Of a stretch of DNA of 5,914 nt, positions 1 to 5,436 are shown one piece after another. Under the pieces are notes generated by a model that was given only the letters and a program-made list of their open reading frames with translations, did not search any database and was not told the origin of the DNA. Origin of the DNA: Minisyncoccota bacterium (GTDB taxonomy: Bacteria > Patescibacteriota > Minisyncoccia > UBA6257 > JAKLIH01); the NCBI GenBank assembly GCA_028691405.1, contig JAQUZI010000001.1, positions 1 to 5,914 of the forward strand, read 5' to 3'. The first letter of the stretch is position 1, and every line of letters starts with the position of its first letter. The translations under genes and the position numbers were made by a program.

Positions 1-2
1 TA

Positions 3-827
3 GTTAAAAATACGCGTTTCGAGAGCCCAGATGGTTTGATTTTTAGAATTAATTCAAGGGTAATTGTTCCTGGTGCTACTTTAAAAAATGGGGAGTTGGT
101 TCCTTCATCAATTGTTGCTGATGCTACAGCTGATGAAACAGGTAAAGCCTATAACATTGCAGCAACAAGATTTACCATTCCAGGGTTTAAAGGCACTGAT
201 AGGTTCACTGGATTTTATGGTGAAAGCAAAGCCCCATTTACCGGTGGATCAGATGGCGAATCAACCGTTGTTTCAAATGTTGATTTAAAAAATGCTGAAA
301 AAGAAGCAAGCGACGTCTTGTTTGAAAAATTAAAAACAGAATTAAAGAATCAAATTCAATCTGAAGAAAAAACATTTCAAGATTCAATTATTATTAAGGT
401 TGACAAAATTGATTTTAACGGCGCCGAAGTTGGCGACAGTTTAACAAAATTTACAGTAAATATTGATGGTGAAATTAAAACAATAGTTTTTTCTAAAAAA
501 GATTATCTCGATTTAATACAAAATAAATTACAAAAAGATTTAAAAGGCGATGAGGAATTTTATGGGGAATATATTGAAAATGTTATTAATGTAAAACCTG
601 ATAGCAATAAAAATCAAGTTTTAGTTAGTGTTAATATTCAATATCCAACTAAAAAGAAACTAAAGGCTAATGAAATTATTGAGAATATAAAAGGTAAAAG
701 TGTGCAACAAACACAAAAAATACTAGAAGACAACCCAGCAATTGAAAAAGCTAACATTAAGCTATATCCAATATGGACTAGAACAATTCCGGATAATAAT
801 AAAAAAATTCGCCTAGGTATTGACTAA
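3..827 (+). CDS. Baseplate J-like / CPR envelope protein, C-terminal 274 residues (5' end outside window)
   Basis: The frame is open from the left edge to a TAA at 825-827, so this is the C-terminal part of a larger protein. A TTG at 36 is available, but conserved-looking sequence ('TRFESPDGLIFRI') runs through it, so it is not the true start. The visible part opens with beta-rich sequence, then a block 'TRFTIPGFKG' (about residues 55-64) followed by 'PFTGG' (78-82). A charged, Lys/Glu-rich alpha/beta region follows, and the protein ends 'PIWTRTIPDNNKKIRLGID'. I recognise this pattern from large, N-terminally membrane-anchored CPR proteins usually annotated as hypothetical or baseplate J-like. 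The function is unknown; a cell-surface or contractile-structure role is only inferred from the name. It holds the only TGG tryptophan codon among the window's genes. Its stop lies 33 bases before infA with no hairpin between, so the two may be co-transcribed. Confidence 0.6.
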   Translation, partial: VKNTRFESPDGLIFRINSRVIVPGATLKNGELVPSSIVADATADETGKAYNIAATRFTIPGFKGTDRFTGFYGESKAPFTGGSDGESTVVSNVDLKNAEKEASDVLFEKLKTELKNQIQSEEKTFQDSIIIKVDKIDFNGAEVGDSLTKFTVNIDGEIKTIVFSKKDYLDLIQNKLQKDLKGDEEFYGEYIENVINVKPDSNKNQVLVSVNIQYPTKKKLKANEIIENIKGKSVQQTQKILEDNPAIEKANIKLYPIWTRTIPDNNKKIRLGID

Positions 828-860
828 TTGAACTTTTTGTAGTAATATATAAAACATATC

Positions 861-1091
861 ATGGAAACACAAAAAACAAACGAAAATGGTACCATCCGTT
901 TAGATGGTATTGTAACAGAATCATTACCATCAGCTAAGTTTAAAGTAGAGCTAGAAGATGGTAGAGTTGTTTTTGCTTACTTATCAGGAAAAATGAGAAT
1001 GCATTTTATTAAAATTCTTGTTGGCGATAAAGTTGCAATTGAGATGACTCCTTATGATGATAAGAAGGGTAGAATTGTCTACCGTTATTAA
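861..1091 (+). CDS. infA: Translation initiation factor IF-1
   Basis: IF-1 is a small OB-fold protein that binds the 30S A site during initiation together with IF-2 and IF-3. The 76-residue product matches the family in length (usually about 72) and carries its hallmarks: 'VTESLPSAKFKVELEDGR' in the first strands, 'SGKMRMHFIKILVGDKV' in the middle and 'TPYDDKKGRIVYRY' at the end. The N-terminus is a few residues longer and polar (METQKTNENG). The ATG at 861 gives the expected OB-fold start, and no better start lies upstream. The leader is A/T-rich without a Shine-Dalgarno sequence. A hairpin terminator downstream (1117-1148) separates infA from the rpmJ operon, although infA and rpmJ are classically neighbours. 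Confidence 0.96.
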   Translation: METQKTNENGTIRLDGIVTESLPSAKFKVELEDGRVVFAYLSGKMRMHFIKILVGDKVAIEMTPYDDKKGRIVYRY

Positions 1092-1116
1092 TTATTTGCT
1101 CACAATGTGTCAAATT

Positions 1117-1148
1117 TTATTAAACCAGCTATTGGTTTAATAATTTTT
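1117..1148 (+). terminator. Intrinsic terminator between infA and rpmJ
   Basis: A perfect 11-bp inverted repeat (TTATTAAACCA, loop GCTAT, TGGTTTAATAA) is followed directly by five T residues. The stem has only two G-C pairs, so termination may be partial, which would make it an attenuator that lowers readthrough from infA into the ribosomal genes. Its position 26 bases after the infA stop suits a 3' end. Confidence 0.6.
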
Positions 1149-1176
1149 GTCACAGAGAGAATATATATAAAACATT
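1147..1176 (+). promoter_or_regulatory. Possible promoter of the rpmJ-rpsI operon (weak)
   Basis: If the hairpin at 1117-1148 stops transcription, the rpmJ operon needs a promoter before 1189. The best -35 candidate is TTGTCA (1147-1152), overlapping the terminator T-tract. The -10 options are poor: AACATT (1171-1176) at 18 bp, or TATAAA (1166-1171) at only 13 bp. The A/T-rich stretch fits a promoter in general, but no convincing pair is visible. The 97-base gap between infA and rpmJ contains nothing else I can identify. Confidence 0.25.
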
Positions 1177-1188
1177 AAGCTGTATAAA

Positions 1189-1305
1189 ATGAAAGTCAAA
1201 GCTTCAGTTAAAAAAATATGTAATCATTGCAAAACTATTCGTCGAAAAGGAAGAGTTTGAGTTATTTGTAGTAAAAATAAAAAGCACAAACAACGTCAAG
1301 GTTAG
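1189..1305 (+). CDS. rpmJ: Ribosomal protein L36 (bL36), with in-frame UGA at codon 24
   Basis: L36 is the smallest 50S protein, a zinc-ribbon protein that binds 23S rRNA. The 38-residue product runs from 'MKVKASVKKIC' to 'KKHKQRQG' before TAG, and both ends are typical of the family. The zinc ligands C11, C14, C27 and H33 have the normal CxxC-x12-C-x5-H spacing, but only if the TGA at 1258-1260 is read as one amino acid, giving 'GRVWVICS'. That position varies in the family (Arg, Met and Tyr occur, from memory), so it supports sense reading strongly and the identity of the residue only weakly. A standard-code caller would miss this gene altogether. It starts the ribosomal gene run after the infA terminator and lies 39 bases before rpsM. 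Confidence 0.95.
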
Positions 1306-1344
1306 TCTTGATTTTAATTAAACTATATATAAATTTGAATTACT

Positions 1345-1734
1345 ATGGCCAGAATTTTTGGTATTAATATACCGGATGATAAAAAAATAGGATACTCACT
1401 ACCTTATATTTATGGTATTGGCTTATCTTTATCTAAGAAAATATTAAATGATCTGAAAATCGATGAAAACATTCGTACTAAAGATATTTCTGTTGATGAA
1501 TTAAAAAAAATACAAGACTATATTGAAAAGCATTTTACAGTTGAAAATGAATTAAAAAGAGAAATTAGAAAAAATGTTACTCGTTTAATTCACATTAATG
1601 CCTATAAGGGAAATCGTCATTCTAGACGTTTGCCTGTGCGTGGTCAACGAACTAAGACTAATACTCGCACAGTTAGAGGCAATGTCAGAAGATCAGTTGG
1701 TTCTGGTCGCGCTAAAGCGGTTTCACCTAAATAA
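1345..1734 (+). CDS. rpsM: Ribosomal protein S13 (uS13)
   Basis: S13 sits in the head of the 30S subunit and contacts the P-site tRNA, S19 and the 50S subunit through intersubunit bridges. The 129-residue product has the helix-two-turn-helix part with 'YIYGIGLSLSKKIL' (residues 21-34) and the helical segment 'ELKREIRKNVTRL' (69-81). The near-invariant 'RHSRRLPVRGQRTKTNTRT' (91-109) follows, with a basic tail for rRNA and tRNA contact. The length is slightly above the usual 115-125. The CGA codon in GQRTK falls on an invariant arginine, showing that CGA keeps its normal meaning. The ATG at 1345 follows an A/T-only leader with no Shine-Dalgarno sequence. The stop lies 21 bases before rpsK. Confidence 0.97.
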   Translation: MARIFGINIPDDKKIGYSLPYIYGIGLSLSKKILNDLKIDENIRTKDISVDELKKIQDYIEKHFTVENELKREIRKNVTRLIHINAYKGNRHSRRLPVRGQRTKTNTRTVRGNVRRSVGSGRAKAVSPK

Positions 1735-1755
1735 TAATTAATTAATAATGATAAT

Positions 1756-2220
1756 ATGGGAAAAATAAGAATTATTTCTAAAGTTTCAAGTACTGATGAA
1801 GCTGACAAAATAAACTCAACAATAAAACAAGCAGAAGGTAAAGAAAGTAAGCTTTTAAAACAAGCAAAAAAAGGTATTATTTTTATAAATTCTTCCTTTA
1901 ATAATACTATTATTCAAGCTGCTGATGAAAAAGGTAATGTTATTGCTACAACTTCATCTGGCGCAATTGGCTTTAAAGGCACAAAAAAATCTACACCTTA
2001 TGCTGCTTCTAAAGTTGCCGAGGCTTTAATCGAGAAAATCAAGAAAAACCTACCTTTAGACATTGAAGTTAGAATGAAAGGTATTGGTCGTGGTCGTGAA
2101 ACTGCACTAAGAACTTTGGTTAATATTGGTGGTCAAGTTGGTTTAAATATCTATCGTGTTTTAGATGTTACTCCTATACCTCATAATGGTGTTAGACCTC
2201 CAAAGGCTCGTCGAGTTTAA
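1756..2220 (+). CDS. rpsK: Ribosomal protein S11 (uS11) with N-terminal extension
   Basis: S11 lies on the 30S platform near the E site and binds 16S rRNA with S18 and S21. The core begins near residue 38 ('KKGIIFINSSFNNTI') and continues with 'GFKGTKKSTPYAAS', 'MKGIGRGRETALRTL' and the C-terminal 'DVTPIPHNGVRPPKARRV', all standard. About 35 charged residues precede the core, making 154 in total against the usual 120-130; extended S11 N-termini occur in CPR relatives. In 'VIATTSSGAIGFKG' the position that is usually tryptophan ('xAWASAG') is Thr65 (ACA), a notable loss. The chosen ATG at 1756 is the first in-frame start after rpsM; an ATG at 1748 is out of frame. rpsD starts 28 bases after the stop. 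Confidence 0.96.
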   Translation: MGKIRIISKVSSTDEADKINSTIKQAEGKESKLLKQAKKGIIFINSSFNNTIIQAADEKGNVIATTSSGAIGFKGTKKSTPYAASKVAEALIEKIKKNLPLDIEVRMKGIGRGRETALRTLVNIGGQVGLNIYRVLDVTPIPHNGVRPPKARRV

Positions 2221-2248
2221 TTTAATACTAATAACTGAAATACAAAAT

Positions 2249-2878
2249 ATGATTATAAATGCTAAATGTAAAAAATGTCGTGCTTACGGTCAAAAATTGT
2301 TTTTAAAAGGAGATAAATGCTATTCTGAGCATTGTGTTTTAAATAAAAGACCTTATCCACCAGGTGGAACAAAACAAAAAAGACAATACAAGCGTTCCAT
2401 GTCTAACTACCAAAAACAATTATTTGAAAAACAAAAAGTTAAACTATTTTATGGTATTAATGAAAGTCAATTAGAAAATATCTTTAACAAAGCTAAAAAT
2501 TTAGTTGGATCTACTCCTGAAAATTTAGCTAAAATTTTAGAAAAGAGAATGGATAATGTTTTATTCAATGCTGGCTTTGGTAAATCTAAAAAATACACAC
2601 GCCAATTGATAAATCATGGTCATTTTGTTTTAAATAATAGACGTCATACTATCCCTTCAACTACTCTTAAAGTAGGGGATACTATTAGCATTCGTAAAGA
2701 ATCAGAAAATATTAAAGCTTTTAACAATATTAAAGAAGATATTTTAAAGAGAAAATCACCTAATCATATTAAAATCGATAGTGAAAAATTAACTGTCACT
2801 CTAGAAAAAGAGCCTGTTATCTCTGAAATTAATTTGCCTTTTGATTTTGATACTATCGTTGAGTTCTATTCTCGCTAA
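2249..2878 (+). CDS. rpsD: Ribosomal protein S4 (uS4), zinc-binding type
   Basis: S4 is a primary 16S rRNA-binding protein that starts assembly of the 30S body. The 209-residue product has an N-terminal zinc finger with C7, C10, C24 and C29, then 'KRPYPPGG' (33-40). The helical part includes 'KQKVKLFYGI' (61-70). An S4 RNA-binding domain spans about residues 97-152, containing 'RMDNVLFNAGF' and 'RQLINHGHFVLNN', and the protein ends 'FDTIVEFYSR'. The frame is open upstream of 2249 into rpsK, but ATG 2249 puts the first cysteine pair close to the N-terminus as in relatives, so I use it. The usual 'VPEWL' tryptophan is His173 ('SPNHIKID'). In many bacteria S4 represses its own operon; nothing here shows an obvious S4 operator. 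Confidence 0.96.
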   Translation: MIINAKCKKCRAYGQKLFLKGDKCYSEHCVLNKRPYPPGGTKQKRQYKRSMSNYQKQLFEKQKVKLFYGINESQLENIFNKAKNLVGSTPENLAKILEKRMDNVLFNAGFGKSKKYTRQLINHGHFVLNNRRHTIPSTTLKVGDTISIRKESENIKAFNNIKEDILKRKSPNHIKIDSEKLTVTLEKEPVISEINLPFDFDTIVEFYSR

Positions 2879-2907
2879 AATTAAAAAATTTTTAATTAAA
2901 TATAAAT

Positions 2908-3846
2908 ATGATATCTTTACCTATTGAAATCAAACAAAAAACAGCATCAAATCCAAATATTGGTGTGTTTGAGATTGAAGGATTGCATCCTAATTATGGT
3001 ATTACCATTGGTAATGCTTTAAGAAGAGTTTTGCTTTCTTCAATTGAAGGGGCAGCCGTAACGGCAATCAAAATCAAAGGTGCTCCTCATGAATTTAGTG
3101 AGATAGAAGGCGTTTTAGAATCTGTTTTAGACATTGTTTTGAATATCAAAATGTTAGAAGTAAAGCTTTTTAATGAAGAAGCTCAAACATTAGTTTTATC
3201 TGTAAAAGGAGAAAAAGAAATATTTGCTTCTGACTTTGATAAAAATCCAAATGTTGAAATTCAAAACAAAGATTTAAAAATAGCAACTTTAACTAATAAA
3301 AAATCAGAATTAGAAATAGAAGTTACAATTGAAAGAGGGACTGGCTACAGAACACTTGAAGAAGCCAAACAAGATAAAACACCTATTGGTACCATCTTAG
3401 TTGATTCTGCTTTTTCTCCTGTTACTCGTGTTAAAGTTGATACTGAAGACATGCGCCTTAAAGGTCGTGTTGACTACAATCGTTTAATCATTGAAATTGA
3501 AACCAATGGATCTGTTACTCCAAAAGATGCATTAGAAGAAGCCGGCAATATATTAGCCCAACATTTTGCTTGAATATCTGACGAGCTTTCTGGTAAAGAT
3601 AAAACTAAAGAAAAAACAAGCGATTTAACTGTTGAATCTGAAATTACTATCAATGTAGATACAAAAGTTGAAGATTTGCCGCTATCTAAAAGAGTAATAA
3701 ATTGCTTAGTTGAAAACAAAATTAAAACTTTAGGAAAATTAATCAAACAAAAAGAAGAGAATGTTCAACACTTTGAAGGTCTTGGAGAAAAATCGTTTAA
3801 TGAAATCAAAGAATTTTTGAGCAATCAAGGTCTTTCTTTGCAATAA
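2908..3846 (+). CDS. rpoA: RNA polymerase alpha subunit, with in-frame UGA before the C-terminal domain
   Basis: Alpha dimerises to nucleate RNA polymerase; its C-terminal domain binds UP elements and activators. Residues 1-221 form the N-terminal domain, with 'TIGNALRRVLLSSIEGAAVTA' (33-53, here split: TIGNALRR, then VLLSSIEG), 'HEFSEIEGVLESV' (61-73) and 'GRVDYNRLIIEIETNGS' (186-202). Codon 222 is TGA (3571-3573). Translation continues through a linker into a complete C-terminal domain (about 254-311) ending 'GLSLQ' at TAA 3844-3846. In that domain R262, N265, K295 and S296 line up with E. coli R265, N268, K298 and S299, the DNA-contact residues. The UGA aligns with the Phe of E. coli 'LEAFVDL', so an aromatic residue fits. 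The 312-residue total is normal for the family (about 310-330). Standard code would delete the C-terminal domain. Confidence 0.96.
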
Positions 3847-3866
3847 TTTGTTAAAAATACTATATT

Positions 3867-4220
3867 ATGAAACATCTAAATAAAAAAATAACATTACACA
3901 GAAAAAGAGATCAACGTCGTGCTTTAATTAAAGTTATGGCTAATAATTTGATTTTATTTGAATCAACCAAAACTACTCCAGCCCGTGCTAAAGCAACACA
4001 AAGATACGTTGAACGTCTTATCTCCAGAGCTAAAAAACAAGATCTAACTGCTTACAGATATATTTTAGCTAGATTATCCAAGAAAGCAACAAATAAACTT
4101 TATTATGAAATTGCTAAAAACTATATGGATAGAAACGGTGGTTTTACCCGTATTGTTAAATTAGCCGAACGTCGATTAAAAGATAAAAGTCCTTTGGTAA
4201 TAATCCAATTAGTAAAATAG
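3867..4220 (+). CDS. rplQ: Ribosomal protein L17 (bL17)
   Basis: L17 lies near the peptide exit tunnel of the 50S subunit. The 117-residue product carries the family order: basic start with 'HRKRDQRRALIKVMANNLI' (11-29), 'TKTTPARAKATQRYVERLI' (34-52), and the signature 'DRNGGFTRIVKL' (88-99), ending 'SPLVIIQLVK'. The length is normal for the short form of the family. The start 'MKHLNKKITLHRKR' is one of the more divergent parts but keeps the basic character. The gene ends with TAG, and rplM follows after only five bases, which suggests translational coupling. There is no Shine-Dalgarno sequence; the 20-base gap after rpoA is A/T-rich. Confidence 0.95.
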   Translation: MKHLNKKITLHRKRDQRRALIKVMANNLILFESTKTTPARAKATQRYVERLISRAKKQDLTAYRYILARLSKKATNKLYYEIAKNYMDRNGGFTRIVKLAERRLKDKSPLVIIQLVK

Positions 4221-4225
4221 TCAAT

Positions 4226-4603
4226 ATGAATAAGATAAAAGAACTCCAAAAAGACCAAACTCGTAAAGAAGTTACTATTGATGCTACCGGACAAGCAATT
4301 GGCCGCTTAGCCAGTAAAGTTGCTTTTTTACTGCAAGGAAAAGCTTCAACTGATTATGAACCAAGAAAGATTGGTAATACTATTGTTACAGTTCTAAACC
4401 TTAAAGAAATAAAAGTTACCGGTAAGAAATTAAAAGATAAAATGTATTATCGTTGAACAGGGTATATTGGTAACAATAAACAATTTTCTTTAAAAGACAA
4501 ATTAGATAAAGATATAGTTAAAACTTTTAGAGAAATGGTAAGAGGAATGTTGCCTAAAAACACATTAAGAGACAAGCGTTTAAAAAATTTAATTGTTAAA
4601 TAA
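4226..4603 (+). CDS. rplM: Ribosomal protein L13 (uL13), with in-frame UGA at codon 77
   Basis: L13 is an early-assembly 50S protein that binds 23S rRNA. The 125-residue product shows 'IDATGQAIGRLASKVAFLLQGK' (18-39, as IDATGQAIGR and LASKVAFLLQGK), 'KEIKVTGKKLKDKMYYR' (60-76), then TGA (4454-4456), then 'TGYIGNNKQ' (78-86) and the signature 'VRGMLPKN' (105-112) before TAA. Relatives have 'YYRHTGYPG' or a similar run here, so the UGA stands at a His or aromatic position and reads best as Trp77. The C-terminus ends about 15 residues short of the E. coli protein. The usual tryptophan of 'xxWyvvDA' near the N-terminus is Glu15 here. rpsI begins six bases after the stop, the usual rplM-rpsI pair. 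Confidence 0.95.
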
Positions 4604-4609
4604 TATATT

Positions 4610-5194
4610 ATGGTCGCAAAAGAAAAAACTAAAAAAGAAACAACCAAAGCTAAAACTACAAAACCAGTAAAATCTTCTCCTAAGACTGTTAAAGCTGTTA
4701 AAGAAGATGTAAATTTTAATGATGAAGTTCAACAACCAATTATTAAAAGAGACGCTGTTAAAAACCCTATTCATGATCTTGACAAAAAAAATTTAAAAGA
4801 ATTTAAGGGTAAATATATTGAAGGTGTTGGCCGTCGCAAATCATCTGTTGCTCGTGTTCGCATTTATCTTAAAGATAAAGGTTTTTCTATTAATGGTAAA
4901 ACATTAAATGAATATTTTCCAGTTAAAGAATTACAAGATCGTTTTATTTTACCTTTAGAATTAACTGACAATTTCAATAAATTTGCTATTGCTGTTAAAG
5001 TTTCAGGTGGTGGATTTAATGCTCAATGTGATGCTGTTGTTTTAGGGATTAGTCGTTGTCTTGTTAAATTTGATGAAAAGACACGGCCAGTTCTTAAAAA
5101 ACAAGGTTTGCTTTCAAGAGATGCTCGTAAAGTTGAAAGAAAGAAACCTGGTCTTCATAAAGCTAGACGTGCTCCGCAATGAAGAAAGAGATAA
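4610..5194 (+). CDS. rpsI: Ribosomal protein S9 (uS9), N-terminally extended, with in-frame UGA near the C-terminus
   Basis: S9 sits in the 30S head; its C-terminal tail reaches the P-site tRNA anticodon stem-loop. The core starts at about residue 69 with 'YIEGVGRRKSSVARVRIY' and contains 'VKVSGGGFNAQCDAV' and 'RPVLKKQGLLSRDARKVER', ending 'KKPGLHKARRAPQ-W-RKR'. The TGA (5180-5182) falls exactly where the family has Phe or Trp, and the three codons after it give the universal basic KR end before TAA 5192-5194. This is the clearest evidence in the window that UGA means Trp and not Gly. CGG at 5081-5083 is the Arg of 'RPVLK', so CGG is not reassigned. The first 65 or so residues are Lys/Thr/Val-rich and probably disordered, giving 194 residues against about 130. 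Confidence 0.96.
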
Positions 5195-5209
5195 AATCAA
5201 TTTTGAATT

Positions 5210-5236
5210 AAAAACACAACTAATGGTTGTGTTTTT
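5210..5236 (+). terminator. Intrinsic terminator after rpsI
   Basis: An 11-bp stem (AAAAACACAAC, loop TAATG, GTTGTGTTTTT) lies 15 bases after the extended rpsI stop. The T-tract is part of the descending arm. It closes the ribosomal operon, and its distance from TAA 5192 fits the UGA-extended end of rpsI. Confidence 0.75.
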
Positions 5237-5253
5237 AAATTTTAAAAAACAGC

Positions 5254-5281
5254 TTGACAATAAAATATATCTTGATACAAT
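5254..5281 (+). promoter_or_regulatory. Strong sigma70-type promoter of a short transcription unit
   Basis: A perfect -35 box TTGACA (5254-5259) and a -10 box TACAAT (5276-5281) are separated by 16 bp of A/T-rich sequence. Transcription would start near 5288. The promoter follows directly after the rpsI terminator and is not associated with a recognised gene: a strong terminator lies only about 50-75 bases downstream. Confidence 0.65.
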
Positions 5282-5287
5282 ATATAT

Positions 5288-5361
5288 ATGTACTTTAAAC
5301 AACAATGAGCCCATGGGGGCCACAATATATATGCCCAAGCTTACTAAGCTTGGGCTTTTTT
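5288..5361 (+). ncRNA. Candidate small RNA or micropeptide unit of about 74 nt
   Basis: The bases between the promoter at 5254-5281 and the terminator ending at 5361 form a closed transcription unit. The predicted RNA holds a short hairpin (GCCC 5309-5312 with GGGC 5317-5320, extendable by two pairs around a bulged A) and then the 10-bp terminator hairpin. GGGC 5317-5320 could also pair with GCCC 5333-5336, an attenuator-like choice. A 19-codon frame starts at the predicted 5' end (ATG 5288, TAA 5345-5347) and includes one UGA. I recognise no known RNA family. The exact start is an estimate from -10 spacing. Confidence 0.4.
5333..5361 (+). terminator. Strong intrinsic terminator ending the short transcription unit
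   Basis: A perfect 10-bp stem (GCCCAAGCTT, loop ACT, AAGCTTGGGC) with six G-C pairs is followed by six T residues. It is the strongest-looking hairpin in the window. It lies upstream of the thioredoxin-like gene's own promoter, so the two units are insulated from each other. Confidence 0.8.
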
Positions 5362-5371
5362 ATTTCAGCTA

Positions 5372-5400
5372 TTGACTATTTTTATTTTTTTATATACAAT
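5372..5400 (+). promoter_or_regulatory. Promoter of the thioredoxin-like gene
   Basis: TTGACT (5372-5377) and TACAAT (5395-5400) are spaced by exactly 17 bp of T/A-rich sequence. Predicted initiation near 5407 gives a leader of about 30 bases before ATG 5437. The -10 hexamer is identical to that of the promoter at 5254-5281. Confidence 0.65.
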
Positions 5401-5436
5401 ATATTTATATATATAAAAAAAGTTAAAAATATACTT

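Noticed and set aside
828..851. Promoter before infA with TTGAAC at 828
   Set aside because: TA-rich -10 candidates lie only 9-12 bp downstream, too close for a sigma70-type promoter.
890..909. 7-bp inverted repeat inside the start of infA (TACCATC / GATGGTA)
   Set aside because: It lies within coding sequence, is short, and has no known regulatory parallel in infA. Chance is the simplest explanation.
1326..1336. Bacteroidetes-type -7 motif (TAAATTTG) before rpsM
   Set aside because: It occurs once only, with no matching -33 TTTG, and the other starts lack it. Gene content points to CPR.
2165..2248. Upstream start for rpsD overlapping rpsK
   Set aside because: The extra 28 residues are the shifted translation of the S11 C-terminus and have no S4 similarity. 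ATG 2249 gives the normal zinc-finger start.
2879..2897. Perfect A/T inverted repeat between rpsD and rpoA
   Set aside because: It is made only of A and T with essentially no loop, so the hairpin would be very weak. Such repeats are expected in this base composition.
3474..3746. Open frame on the minus strand across the rpoA UGA
   Set aside because: It is antisense to well-conserved alpha subunit sequence and has no recognisable domain. Other minus-strand frames (4447-4774, 5114-5338, 5657-5914) are likewise shadows.
5305..5436. In-frame N-terminal extension of the thioredoxin-like protein from ATG 5305
   Set aside because: It would run through a strong terminator hairpin (5333-5361) and the gene's own promoter (5372-5400). 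The added residues are an A/T-driven hydrophobic string, and ATG 5437 gives a normal anchor.
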